Assembly: GCF_000092065.1 (NCBI RefSeq)
Contig: NC_009368.1
Location: forward strand, 644,928-708,927
Length of the DNA stretch: 64,000 nt
Reading direction: 5' to 3'
Source of the DNA: Ostreococcus lucimarinus CCE9901
Lineage: Eukaryota; Chlorophyta; Mamiellophyceae; Mamiellales; Bathycoccaceae
Below the pieces are notes generated by a model. The model made no database searches, was not told the origin of the DNA, and was given only the letters and a program-made list of their open reading frames with translations. Position numbers and translations under genes: made by a program. Each line of letters begins with the position of its first letter. Position 1 is the stretch's first letter. This document shows, piece by piece, positions 55,523 through 64,000 of the stretch.

Positions 55523-55838
55523 CGCGCAAAGTTCGTTCGTCGACGTGTGCGGACGACGCGCGCGACGACGCGACGGACGATCGCGCGCGTCGGCGCGTCG
55601 CGGGTGTGTGTTTTTATACACAGATGAAAACATCACACACGGGCTTAAATGGGCGTCGAATGCGGCACCGATCCGTCGTCCCGAAAGACGACGCCCACCG
55701 CACCACACGGACGGCGAAACTGCGAAATCGCGACGACGACGACGACGGCGACGCGGGCGGGATTTCGACGCGCGCGGGCGACGGCGATCGCGAAGACGCC
55801 GCGTCGACGCGTCGCGACGCCCGCGTCGATCGATCGCG
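55523..55838. other. Divergent promoter region of GCSH and the SMP-C2 gene, 316 bp
   Basis: The spacer holds a minus-strand TATAAAA (55612-55618) and GC-rich sequence with CGACGACG runs toward the plus-strand gene. No coding frame is convincing. Confidence 0.5.
55612..55618 (-). promoter_or_regulatory. TATA-box-like TATAAAA upstream of GCSH
   Basis: A perfect TATAAAA on the minus strand (within GTGTATAAAAACAC) lies 90 bp before the GCSH start codon in otherwise GC-rich sequence. The distance suits a core promoter. Confidence 0.45.
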
Positions 55839-57319
55839 ATGTCGACCGCGAGCGGCTCGACGTTCGCGCGCGCGTCGGACGCGATTCGACGCTCCGCGGG
55901 GGCGCTCGCGAGCGCGAGCGCGACGACGAGCGCGAGCGCGGACGCGGACGCGGCGGTGAAGGCGACGCCGCGCGTGGTCGTGGACTTCGCGGGGCAACTG
56001 CTCGGGTTCTTCGCGTTCACGTGGGAAGGCGCGTGTTGGGCGCTCGTGTGCGCGCTCGTCGTGGGGAACTACCTGGCGAGGAAGTGGCGCCGAAAGATGC
56101 GAAAGACGCTGGCGAGCGCGGAGATGAAACACTCGCTCGATTCACAGTTCACGACGGTGGAACACGGGGCGATGGAGTGGATCAATCACTTCTTGAGACA
56201 TTTGTGGAGCTCCACCGCGGGGACGTACGCAGACGCGCAAGCCGCGGACGTCTTGCGAGGAATCATCGAAGGTTTGGGATCGTCTAAGCCGAATTTCGTC
56301 AAGGAGGTGACGCTTACGGATCTCACCTTGGGCTCGACGCCACCAAAGATTCAGTTGTACACGGTGCGATACAACCCGACGCTCGATTACTTGCAGTTTG
56401 AGTTCAACGTCGACTGGTTCGCCGACGCGGCGCACGGACGGTTGATGACGAAGATCAAACTCGCCGCGGCGCTGCCGTCGCTGCGCGTGCCGATTCACCT
56501 GACCGATTTCGGCTTGCGTGGACGCGTGTTGATGGGCTTCCGGCTCACTAAACGCGTGCCCGGCGTCTCGGGCGTAGACGTCTCGTTTCGCGGCGCGCCG
56601 AAAGTCGACGTGTCGGTTCGCCCGGTGGGATTGCCCGTGGCCGATATCCCGGGCTTGTATCAATGGATCATGGGAAAGCTAGAAGAGGTGATTTGCAAAA
56701 AGTTTCTCGAGCCCAGACGTTTGTACATTGACGTCGAGGGGAAGTTTCTGCGAAAGATGGCGAGCGCCGATTTCCTCGGTCCGGGCGGTACTTTGGTGTG
56801 TCGAATCGTGTCTGTGAAGGGTATGCCGAAGAACACGGGCTCGGGGTACCCTTGGGTCGAAGTGTCGTTCAACGGAATTCGTCGTAAGACGTGCACGAGA
56901 CCCGTAGCGAAGGTGATGGAGTACGGCGGAGCTATGGCGTTTCCTTTGCCCGCGGACACGAATTGGAAATCCACAGAGGATAGCACGATGAACGTGGGCA
57001 CGGTGCGCGTGCGCATCATGGACAGAGCCGCCGTCGGTACAGACGTGTTCGTCGTCGGTGAAGCAGTGTTTGGGGCGCACAGACGATCCGACACCGGGAC
57101 GCATCACGCGTCGCTTTCTCTTGGCTCGCACGCGGCCAAGTCTAAGTACGGCGTCAGCGGAAAGGTGTCCACGATAGCGCAAATAGAATGGGAAGTTCTC
57201 CCTCCAATCGAGCGATGGAACCCACTGAAACCTGCGGTGGTTGAGTCTCGTTCGTCGGCGCCGCTCAAGCAGCAAGACGACGCGTCTGAGGACGAGGACG
57301 ACGACGACGATGAAGAATA

Positions 57320-57354
<35 letters not shown>

Positions 57355-58397
57355 TGGATACTGCCGACGTTTTCAGCGAAAGAAGCGCGATGAGCTCTGG
57401 TCACGGTGCGTTATCACCTGCATCGCGACAAAACAGCCTTGGGACGGCGAAGTCAGACGACGAGGACGCGTTAGGATCCGCCGCAGAGCACATTTTCCAA
57501 CTCGCGAAATTGAGAACGCTTCTCCAAAGCGAAAGGGATCATTCGCAGAGCGTCATAGAGAAGCTCAAAAGCGAATTGGCGATGGTCAAAGATACGGTCA
57601 TGCTCGAACGCGAGCGACGCGCGCAAGAGTTGAAGCGTGCGCTCCTTGAAGGAGTGAAATTCTTCTGTCATACAAAAAACTCCAAAGCGGCGTTGAAGGC
57701 GGACGAGACGTATTACTTGCGTTACCACGGTTACAAACAAATATTCACGCTTCACAAGAAGCACGGGGTGAAATCCAAGCCCGTACACACCCTGAACATC
57801 GCGCACGTCGCGTTCGCCGCCGTAGGCACGAAGCACTTCACCATGGGCGTCACTCGAGAGCAGGATGCAAAGGAAACTACCAAGGCGAAGAGCGCCAGGG
57901 CGCAAGAAATTCATTCGCTGTCGGCGAGCAAATGTTTAACCATAGTCTTTTCCACGGAACAAGAGTTGAAAGCTGAGGCTGCGTCCATTCGCGAGGCGAA
58001 AGAACTCACGAAAAAGGTGAAATGCGCGACCGGCGAGGCCGAGGAGGCCGAGCCCGTCGTAGACGAGCCAGCCGCGTTTGCGTCGCCGGCGGGACTGGCA
58101 GGCACGGGATTGGTGGGGTTAGACTTGGAAATTCCTCTCAAAGGCAATGGGAGAAGCGCCAGGGAGTGGGTCGACGGTATCAACGCTCTGAAGCAAGTGT
58201 ACACGGCGACGGAATATCCTGAATTGAAGTACCTCGAAAACGTTAGACAGAAGAGCTTGAAGAAAAGCGCGGACGAAAATCGAGACATGCACAAGAACGG
58301 ACCGCCGGCGGTGTCGCCCGAGAAAAGTAAGCGTACGAGCGAAGTCGTGGCGGAGATCAAACGCACGCCGACTTCGTTCGCCTCCGTGGACGAATAG
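55839..58397 (+). CDS. SMP and C2 domain protein (extended-synaptotagmin/plant synaptotagmin-like)
   Basis: The ATG at 55839 gives 852 residues. A hydrophobic hairpin at about 48-75 (FAGQLLGFFAFTWEGACWALV) would anchor the protein in the endoplasmic reticulum. The lipid-binding SMP domain follows at about 95-300: EWINHFLRHLWSSTAGTYAD, then VKEVTLTDLTLGSTPPKIQL, then IPGLYQWIMGKLEEVICKKF. A C2-like domain lies at about 310-450 (LVCRIVSVKGMPKNTGSGYP). An acidic Asp-Glu run (about 485-510) and a coiled coil precede a C-terminal PH-like part (about 600-720, KADETYYLRYHGYKQIFTLH). Family members tether the endoplasmic reticulum to the plasma membrane and move lipids. The PH-like segment is an inference. 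The open frame upstream of 55839 overlaps GCSH and is not coding. Confidence 0.85.
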
Positions 58398-58738
58398 ACG
58401 AGGTACTCGGCGTCCATCGACCTGTAGCCTTCCCTTGTAATCGACGAATGGACGGGTTTGCCTCTCTCGGGGTTTTTGTCTGAAGTGTCCATGAAATCTT
58501 ACTAGTTTAGTGGGATGGGACGTGTCTGAAATTTTTAGTGGGATGAATCAGACCGACCCGCTCTCGCGCGCGCGCGCGCCTAGGGTTGTGCGTACTACAT
58601 CTTCACGCGCACTCGCTATCGTGACGAACGTATCGCCCTCGACGTCACCACAGAAAGTGTAACACCGAACGTGGGAATCGTATTGTGGCGCGATGATCGT
58701 TTTGTTATATTCTTCATTGCCACTAGAGCGCGCATACT
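58398..58738. other. Convergent 3' region, 341 bp, with short repeats
   Basis: Between two converging genes there are two copies of TTTAGTGGGATG (58506-58517 and 58534-58545) and one arm of a perfect 40-bp inverted repeat (58673-58712). No gene was recognised. Confidence 0.5.
58673..58712 (-). repeat. 40-bp element, copy A, in the 3' region of the membrane-protein gene
   Basis: Read on the minus strand, these 40 bases (starting GAATATAACAAAACGATCAT and ending GATTCCC) equal those at 63404-63443 on the plus strand without a mismatch. The copy begins 26 bp after the stop codon of the gene at 58739-59797, in the sense direction. Confidence 0.92.
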
Positions 58739-59797
58739 TCAATCAACGTGGTAGCGCTGTCGCGCGTTCTGGTGGGCGTAGTTGCCATACGCCGCGCGTT
58801 GCCCGATTCGAGCGCGGCGTCTATCTTCCGCTTCGTCAAGACGAGCGAGTGCTGGACCGGCGTATTTAACGAGAGCGAACGTGCCGCCCGCGGCCCCGCC
58901 GTACAAGAGCGCGAGAACACTCGCGACGACGCTCACGGCCGAAACCAACGCGACGAGGAAGAACGCCACGCCGGACCAAATCGACGTGCTAAATGAAGAT
59001 ATGAGCCCTGGCAACGCAAATGCGTAGGAGAATATCGCGCTGAGCATTCCCATCGTGAAATTGCTCACGGCGATAAACGCCCATCGCAACAGGAACGATA
59101 TCGTCGATTCGTCGCTCTTACCGCGGAGCATCAAATGTAACCCGTCCCAAAAAGTCGAGCGCGTCGCGAACACTTTCCCACGCTCGTAGCTTCGCTTAAA
59201 CAGTGCCTTCGCGTCGCCCACGCCTAGCTCGGACCACAGACCAAGCTCAGAACGAGCTTCGCGCATCGCGGCGTCCCGTTTCCGCTCCTCGACTCGTAAC
59301 GCTCGAGCGGCGTCTCTCTGACGTTTCTTCGCTTGCTCGATTCGCGAACGCTGACTGGGCGTCGCCGTAAACCGCCACCCAAACGGTGTCACCGCCCTCA
59401 ACTCGCGCTCTGCGTCGTAATACGACGACGATACCCGTCTTAACGCTTCGCCGATTTCTTCGTCGACGCGTCGCAAAGCGTCGTCGTAACGCCGCTGCAT
59501 CGTCGGCGTTATCTCCACCGGCGCGCGCGCGTAAAACGCCACGTATATTCCCAGGCAGTACAACATCAACGTCCCAGTCGTCTTGGGCGTTTTCATCGGC
59601 TTCCACCGTCCCAGAGCGCGCACGAGAGCCCCCGCCGTGGATGTTTTCTGCCGACTCGATGTTGTTCGCGTCTCCACGATCGCGCGCGTCGTCGCATCTC
59701 TCTCGCGCGCATCCATAGCGGGCGTGGGTGTCGTATTCTCCGTGAGTCCGTCAGCGTTCATCGCGCGTCGCGCACTGAGCAAATCTCCAGCCATCAC
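58739..59797 (-). CDS. Membrane protein of unknown function conserved in green lineage
   Basis: The 352-residue protein has a Thr/Arg-rich start (1-70), a membrane segment at about 74-92 (TGTLMLYCLGIYVAFYARAP) and a charged helical part at about 95-190 that could be a coiled coil. Three hydrophobic segments follow at about 230-320: LLRWAFIAVSNFTMGMLSAI, LISSFSTSIWSGVAFFLVAL and VSVVASVLALLYGGAAGGTF. The pattern RWAxxAVxNFTxGxxxA...YGxAAGGxxxxxK is shared, from memory, with plant transmembrane proteins of unknown role. The first 60 residues may be a transit peptide. It is head-to-head with the Nudix-like gene, only 31 bp between start codons. Confidence 0.7.
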   Translation of the reverse strand: MMAGDLLSARRAMNADGLTENTTPTPAMDARERDATTRAIVETRTTSSRQKTSTAGALVRALGRWKPMKTPKTTGTLMLYCLGIYVAFYARAPVEITPTMQRRYDDALRRVDEEIGEALRRVSSSYYDAERELRAVTPFGWRFTATPSQRSRIEQAKKRQRDAARALRVEERKRDAAMREARSELGLWSELGVGDAKALFKRSYERGKVFATRSTFWDGLHLMLRGKSDESTISFLLRWAFIAVSNFTMGMLSAIFSYAFALPGLISSFSTSIWSGVAFFLVALVSAVSVVASVLALLYGGAAGGTFALVKYAGPALARLDEAEDRRRARIGQRAAYGNYAHQNARQRYHVD

Positions 59798-59828
59798 TCG
59801 TCACTGCGCGACGGTCCGACGGCCAGGC

Positions 59829-60428
59829 ATGGACGCCGAGACGGTGACGAGCGCACTGCGCGCGGCGTCGAAAGTAGGTTCTGCCGCAGTGGTCATCATC
59901 GAGGTGTGCGACGCGAGCGACGATCCGTCGTCATCGACGTTCGTGTTTCAACGGAAAACGGCTGGATATCCCGCGGCACACTTCGTCGGTTCGCTGTGTT
60001 TATTTGGCGGCAACGCTGAAAAAGAAGACGCGACGGCGCGCGCGACGTTGGAGAGGGAGCTCGCAGAGGAGCTTCCGGACGCGTTCGTAAGCGTCGTCAT
60101 GGCTAACGCGCGCGCGCACGGGCGGTACCTCGTTGCGGACGCGAAAGGCGCGTACGCTTTCATCGCGTGCGCGTTCGCGGCGAGGATACGCGCGACCAAC
60201 GTCGACGTCGACGCGCTAGTCACGGATGAAGGCGAATTAGCGGTATTAAGTGTCAGTCAGTGTGGTTGTGAGTCGTTCGCGTGGTCGTACGATCGCGTCT
60301 TCCGGGACTATCTCGTTCTTCGCGATGGCCCGCACGACGTCGTTGAGGATGCACAAGGCGAACGGCGCGATGAAGCCGTCAAAATATCCGACGACGCGGA
60401 CGTCGGCGAATGGGCGGTACTCGTGTGA
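59829..60428 (+). CDS. Nudix-like hydrolase
   Basis: The ATG at 59829 gives 199 residues. A strand-rich start (AAVVIIEVCDASDD, then STFVFQRKTAGYPAAHFVGS) leads to a Nudix-like box at about 58-80: LCLFGGNAEKEDATARATLE, then RELAEELPDAF. The RExxEEx core is intact, but the spacing between the Gly and the RE pair is two residues longer than the strict Nudix box. Hydrolysis of a nucleoside diphosphate linked to another group would be expected, with unknown substrate; catalysis is not assured. The frame upstream of 59829 overlaps the divergent membrane protein gene and is rejected. Confidence 0.62.
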   Translation: MDAETVTSALRAASKVGSAAVVIIEVCDASDDPSSSTFVFQRKTAGYPAAHFVGSLCLFGGNAEKEDATARATLERELAEELPDAFVSVVMANARAHGRYLVADAKGAYAFIACAFAARIRATNVDVDALVTDEGELAVLSVSQCGCESFAWSYDRVFRDYLVLRDGPHDVVEDAQGERRDEAVKISDDADVGEWAVLV

Positions 60429-60490
60429 ATGATACTGTAGAATTAGCAACGGTAAATTATATTATTTCAACTTGTAGAAGGATGGCTGTA

Positions 60491-60558
60491 TTTATTGAGT
60501 TTCACGGTATCATTTATTGAGTTTCACGGTATCATATTTATTGAGTTTCACAGTATCA
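60491..60558. repeat. Triple 22-bp repeat at the 3' end of the P2X gene
   Basis: Units at 60491-60512, 60513-60534 and 60537-60558 read TTTATTGAGTTTCAC, then GGTATCA (third: AGTATCA). The first two abut and the third follows after two bases. The third unit includes the P2X stop codon (TGA on the minus strand, 60558-60556), so the array begins inside the end of the coding sequence. Confidence 0.93.
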
Positions 60559-62355
60559 TTCGTTACCGTCTTCGTCGTTAAAGTACTCGCGCATCTTTTT
60601 CACGAGCGCTTGCTCTTCTTTGTCCATCCTGATGATCTTCCTCAGCATGTCGTTGTCCATCGGACCTTCAGTGGTCAACTCGACCCATTCTTCCAAATCG
60701 ATTTTCACGTTCTTGAGTTGACTGTAAGACATTCGCGGCAAACCCTTGGCGTAGCGCTCTTGCGCGTGGCGATCGGCGGTGAGCATGATGTATTTGGACA
60801 TTTGTCTGCACTCGTCAAGCGTGAGACGACGCGATTTGAACTTGTCCGCGTCGAAATTTTCCGATCCCCTTTCGGCGACAGACATTCCGTCGACGCTGTG
60901 GAACGCCTCGACGAGGAGTTCGTAGATTTCTTCAATGTCCAAACCGTCGCCGCTACGCTTGGTGTCCGCGGCGCGGAAGGAGTTCACCGCCATCGCGCCT
61001 TGGATGGCGTACTTTGCGGCTTCGCGTTCAAAGCTCGCGGGCTCCAACATGTGGTTGGAGTAGACGAGTGAACGCGTACCGAGTCCGTACATCGCGACGA
61101 TATCGCAAATCGAGCCCGCGACCTTCAACAGCACGAGACCAGAAACGAGGACGTTGATCAAATACACGTAGTTCACCGAACCAATGATTCCGCTCGTGGT
61201 GACGTCGATGAAAACGCCGTAAGCGTACATGTTGATAAATGTCCCTGTCGGTTTCCCATCGTCCAGGTCGATGGGATCGTCGAGGTCGGTAATCGTCGAT
61301 CGGTACTGGATGCGCTGGCCCTTGGACGTCCAATCGATAGAAGGCTCGATTTCGAGCACGGCATACGGACTATCGCCGTCGGAGATGTCGTCCGAAGCGC
61401 TCGCGGTGTGCAGGTTGTAGTTGTAGTACTGAAGCTTCGCGTTGATGCGCATACCAGCGAGACGGGCCATGGGGGTCACGCTCGCGCTGCCGCCCTTGCC
61501 GTAAAACACGGATGGGTCTCTGCCGGCGAACGCCACTTGATCTTTGTACGTCTTATCGAGGTCGATGTTGGCGACGTCGAGAATATCCTTCAGCTTGAGA
61601 GAGATGTACTGACCGGCTGGGATAATTTTCAAATTCGTCGAAGATCCGGGTCGGCGCACGTACGTCTTCGGATTCGCGGCATTCGCGAGACCTGAGAGCG
61701 TGTCAAACTCATGAGAAATCCCGATGCTCGAGTGCTCGGCGCCGATGGTCAACCAATCGGTTACGCTCTCATAATAGCAAACGCCGTTCGATCCAGCCAC
61801 GCTCACGGGGTCCACATTGCCCGCACCGTTCGTAAAACCGCCATAAGCCACGCAGTTACCAGAGGGTTTCAGGGAGCGATGAGTAATCGTCTCGGTCACG
61901 TGCGTCGTGATGAACATACCTCCCGCCGGTTCTTTCGAGATGATTTCATCCGGCGTCAAGTAACCGCACTTGACGTTGTCGTACACCCAAGCAGTGTCAT
62001 AGTTGAACGCGTACGACGAATTCAGCGTCGCAGACGCAGCGCTTGCGCACGGCAGCACCGGGTACGTCTTCCCGTCGGTGTACGTCTTGGTCGTCGCCGC
62101 GGTGGCGGCGGCGGCGTCCACCTGCGCGGTGTAAAAGTCGTCGTTCCCGTTCCCCCAGTTCGTCACTCGACCGATCGGGACTTCGGTCCGCAGGTACGTC
62201 TTCCCGCGTACCAGAGCATAGACGACGTAAAACACGATGACGGCTTGCAGCGCGACGTTCAGAAGCGCCAGTCTCCAATCTATGATCTTCACGAACTTGG
62301 ACGTCTTGTAGCCCATCTTGCGCGACAGCGCGGTGGCGAGCGTGACCCACCCCAT
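60556..62355 (-). CDS. P2X: P2X-type ATP-gated ion channel
   Basis: The start at 62355 (MGWVTLATALS) gives 599 residues. The N-terminal conserved motif YxTxK occurs as Tyr16-Thr18-Lys20 (GYKTSKFVKI). Transmembrane helix 1 covers about 28-50 (LALLNVALQAVIVFYVVYAL), a large ectodomain 51-400 follows, and helix 2 covers about 405-435 (INVLVSGLVLLKVAGSICDI, then VAMYG). The ectodomain has few Cys (PCAS, VKCGY, GNCVA, GVCYY) compared with ten in vertebrate receptors. The cytosolic tail of about 165 residues is long and charged, with EIYELLVEAFHSVDG. A functional P2X receptor has been described in Ostreococcus tauri, which fits this host. The open frame upstream to 62751 overlaps the divergent gene and is rejected. 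Confidence 0.92.
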   Translation of the reverse strand: MGWVTLATALSRKMGYKTSKFVKIIDWRLALLNVALQAVIVFYVVYALVRGKTYLRTEVPIGRVTNWGNGNDDFYTAQVDAAAATAATTKTYTDGKTYPVLPCASAASATLNSSYAFNYDTAWVYDNVKCGYLTPDEIISKEPAGGMFITTHVTETITHRSLKPSGNCVAYGGFTNGAGNVDPVSVAGSNGVCYYESVTDWLTIGAEHSSIGISHEFDTLSGLANAANPKTYVRRPGSSTNLKIIPAGQYISLKLKDILDVANIDLDKTYKDQVAFAGRDPSVFYGKGGSASVTPMARLAGMRINAKLQYYNYNLHTASASDDISDGDSPYAVLEIEPSIDWTSKGQRIQYRSTITDLDDPIDLDDGKPTGTFINMYAYGVFIDVTTSGIIGSVNYVYLINVLVSGLVLLKVAGSICDIVAMYGLGTRSLVYSNHMLEPASFEREAAKYAIQGAMAVNSFRAADTKRSGDGLDIEEIYELLVEAFHSVDGMSVAERGSENFDADKFKSRRLTLDECRQMSKYIMLTADRHAQERYAKGLPRMSYSQLKNVKIDLEEWVELTTEGPMDNDMLRKIIRMDKEEQALVKKMREYFNDEDGNE

Positions 62356-62472
62356 GACTCGCTGACGGCGAACGCGAAGTGACGCGTCCAAGTTGGATGT
62401 TTGCTTGATTCCCCTCGAACGCCGGATATCGCCGCAAAGGTCGTCGCGTCGGTCGGTCGGCGGCGGCGCGAC

Positions 62473-63381
62473 ATGACGGTCACCGCGGAAAAGACATCGA
62501 ACGACTTCTTCGCCATGGTGGACGCGTTCAGGATGGATGCGGGGCGAGCGGTGAAGGTGACGGGAAAAGTCGTTGAGTTTGACGATGACGCGGCTGACGC
62601 GGCGACGGAATGCTTTCGCGGTGACGAAGACATCGAGGACACGTTCGAGACGACGTACGACGCACTTCGGGTGTGGCGAGCGCAGAACGCATCGACCTCG
62701 GATGTCGACGCGTTTCACGCGTTCATGGTTTCGCTGCGACAGCGTCCGCAAGCTCGATGGCAGTGCCTCGTCGCCGCGCTCATGAGCGTGCAGTGTTTGG
62801 ACAAAGTGGCGCTGCGAGCGTTCGAAACGTTGCGAGATTCTACGCTAGACAGAGAAGTGACGCTAGAGGCGATCGCGGCGATGTCGACGCGCGAGCTCGA
62901 GCAACATCTGTCGACGTTAAACTTGTTCCGCGTCAAGGCGAAGTATATTCGAGCGTGCGCAGACGTCATTCGGCACAAGTTTCGAGGCGAAGTACCTCGC
63001 ACAGTGGGAGCACTCAAGACGTTGCCTGGTGTAGGGGACAAACTCGCGCACTTAGTCGCGTCAGTTTCGTACGGCGGCGACGAAGACGGCTTCGCGGGAA
63101 TCGTCGTTGACACGCACGTAAAACGCGTAGCGAAGAGACTCGGTTGGGCGCAAGCGGGCGACGATGTGGAAAGTGTGCGCATGTCGGTGCAGGCGCGCGT
63201 CAAGAGAGAGGAATGGGAAGCCGCGACGCTCGGATTGATAGCGCTTGGACAACGATTTTGCCACGCGAAAGCGCCGGCGTGCGCGGCGTGTCCAGTGAAC
63301 GCGTCGTGTCCGAGCGCGCCGCGGACCTACATCGACGCGCGCATCGACGAGTGCTTCAAAGACGGCGAATATAGCGACTAG
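62473..63381 (+). CDS. Endonuclease III-type base-excision DNA glycosylase
   Basis: The ATG at 62473 (MTVTAEKTSNDFF) gives 302 residues. The helix-hairpin-helix motif is LPGVGDKLAHLVASVS, with the catalytic Lys190 of the bifunctional glycosylase/lyase. The catalytic Asp213 lies in VDTHVKRVAKRLGW. An iron-sulfur cluster loop is formed by Cys263, Cys270, Cys273 and Cys279 (C-x6-C-x2-C-x5-C). Nth-type enzymes remove oxidised pyrimidines from nuclear, plastid or mitochondrial DNA. There is no clear transit peptide, though the first 110 residues are not part of the core and are rich in Asp and Ala. A short insertion (GGDEDGF) separates Lys190 from Asp213. It is the last gene before the telomere. 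Confidence 0.9.
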   Translation: MTVTAEKTSNDFFAMVDAFRMDAGRAVKVTGKVVEFDDDAADAATECFRGDEDIEDTFETTYDALRVWRAQNASTSDVDAFHAFMVSLRQRPQARWQCLVAALMSVQCLDKVALRAFETLRDSTLDREVTLEAIAAMSTRELEQHLSTLNLFRVKAKYIRACADVIRHKFRGEVPRTVGALKTLPGVGDKLAHLVASVSYGGDEDGFAGIVVDTHVKRVAKRLGWAQAGDDVESVRMSVQARVKREEWEAATLGLIALGQRFCHAKAPACAACPVNASCPSAPRTYIDARIDECFKDGEYSD

Positions 63382-63403
63382 CAACGATAGGAAACAGAGC
63401 GAC

Positions 63404-63443
63404 GAATATAACAAAACGATCATCGCGCCACAATACGATTCCC
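63404..63443 (+). repeat. 40-bp element, copy B, in the 3' region of the endonuclease III gene
   Basis: This segment (from GAATATAACAAAACGATCAT to GATTCCC) is identical, in inverted orientation, to 58673-58712. It begins 22 bp after the endonuclease III stop codon, in the sense direction. Confidence 0.92.
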
Positions 63444-63504
63444 CACGCGCCGCCGTCGTCGGCCCCGGTCTCCCAGCGCGCCGTCGTCGCCTCCCCAAAC
63501 CGCA

Positions 63505-63542
63505 CCTATCGAGATGTCGATCACCTATCGAGATGTCGATCA
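63505..63542 (+). repeat. Tandem duplication of a 19-bp unit
   Basis: CCTATCGAGATGTCGATCA occurs twice in direct succession (63505-63523 and 63524-63542), about 275 bp before the telomere array. Confidence 0.92.
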
Positions 63543-63815
63543 AACGAAAGTCGCACGGGCAGTCGCGGAGAACGATGACGATGAAATGTAGCGCCACGCC
63601 AACGATGAATATCTCATGTATCTATATTCTGTTTGCGGTGCCGTGCTGGTCGATGAGTGATGGCCGCAGGGTGTCGTGAAGGTGCACAGGAAGGATGCGA
63701 ATGCTAGTGACTTTTCGGGTTTAGTACGACCCAGAGAACCTAGGGTGAGGTGTAATAAGTATTAGCTAGCCGGTCGGTTACGGCACTTCTCCCGAAGCGC
63801 CTCCCTCCCTCATGC

Positions 63816-64000
63816 TTAGGGTTTAGGGTTTAGGGTTTAGGGTTTAGGGTTTAGGGTTTAGGGTTTAGGGTTTAGGGTTTAGGGTTTAGGGTTTAGGGTT
63901 TAGGGTTTAGGGTTTAGGGTTTAGGGTTTAGGGTTTAGGGTTTAGGGTTTAGGGTTTAGGGTTTAGGGTTTAGGGTTTAGGGTTTAGGGTTTAGGGTTTA
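63816..64000 (+). repeat. Telomere repeat array, TTTAGGG
   Basis: About 26 head-to-tail copies of the plant-type heptamer TTTAGGG run to the window edge without visible interruption. The G-rich strand runs 5' to 3' toward the right edge, as expected of a right chromosome end. The array may continue past the window. Confidence 0.99.

Larger units (their letters stand above)
63382..63815. other. Unique subtelomeric spacer, 434 bp
   Basis: The stretch between the last gene and the telomere repeats is unique, apart from the 40-bp element (63404-63443) and a 19-bp tandem duplication (63505-63542). The usual long subtelomeric repeats are absent in the window. No gene was recognised. Confidence 0.6.

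Noticed and set aside
58673-63443. 40-bp inverted pair considered as terminal repeats of a DNA transposon
   Set aside because: No transposase lies between, the enclosed genes are ordinary cellular genes, and each arm sits in a 3' region in sense orientation. No target-site duplication was seen.

Overview
The window is the right-hand end of a nuclear chromosome of a very compact green alga. It closes in about 26 copies of the plant-type telomere repeat TTTAGGG (63816-64000). Genes for photosystem I (PsaD), chlorophyll synthesis (CHL27/CRD1), chloroplast protein import (Toc159 type), betaine-lipid synthesis and plastid RNA maturation place it in the green lineage. The GC-rich sequence, tiny intergenic gaps, few short introns and a P2X receptor gene point to the picoprasinophytes (Mamiellophyceae), most likely Ostreococcus. 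The species call is an inference.

About 42 protein genes are supported, roughly one per 1.5 kb on both strands. Many pairs are head-to-head or tail-to-tail with gaps of 20-150 bp. Six genes are spliced: CAP-G, PsaD, MBF1, PSMD9, RPL24 and glycine cleavage H protein. Nine of their ten introns carry ACTGAC shortly before the acceptor, and I used this motif to join exons. No rRNA, tRNA, CRISPR or transposase gene was recognised.

Layout. 1-5 kb: a secreted IPT/TIG protein running off the left edge, a GEX1/KAR5-like nuclear fusion candidate, and an amidoxime-reducing (mARC) protein. 5-15 kb: phosphoglycolate phosphatase, condensin CAP-G, ATP12, an ANKRD13-like protein, a YqgF nuclease and AATF/Bfr2. 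15-18.5 kb: two light-related genes, psaD and CHL27, with a tandem repeat between AATF and psaD. 18.8-31 kb: two long coiled-coil proteins, a LITAF-like protein, PACRG, a TPR protein, a J-domain/TPR/WD40 fusion, an HMG-box protein, MBF1 and a small membrane protein. 31-45.5 kb: a DCUN1-like protein, an acyltransferase, PSMD9, an LRR protein, a TOM1/THH1-type membrane protein, stand-alone glutamate 5-kinase, ORC2, a Ser-less alpha/beta hydrolase, Toc159 and an ankyrin-kinase with a prenylation tail. 46-58.4 kb: a TLC-BtaA-BtaB betaine-lipid synthase, a glutaredoxin-like protein, RPL24, oligopeptidase B, an unknown protein, GCSH and an SMP-C2 lipid-transfer protein. 58.7-63.4 kb: an unknown membrane protein, a Nudix-like protein, the P2X receptor and endonuclease III, then about 430 bp of unique sequence and the telomere.

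Functionally this is a housekeeping region rather than a cluster. Recurrent themes are plastid and photorespiratory metabolism (phosphoglycolate phosphatase, GCSH, PsaD, CHL27, Toc159), chromosome biology (condensin, ORC2, endonuclease III, HMG) and lipid or membrane-contact biology (betaine-lipid synthase, SMP-C2, acyltransferase). The most unusual items are the TLC-fused betaine-lipid synthase, the J-TPR-WD40 fusion, PACRG in a probably flagellum-less alga, the karyogamy candidate, the CaaX-tailed ankyrin kinase, and a perfect 40-bp element shared in sense orientation by two 3' regions near the telomere.
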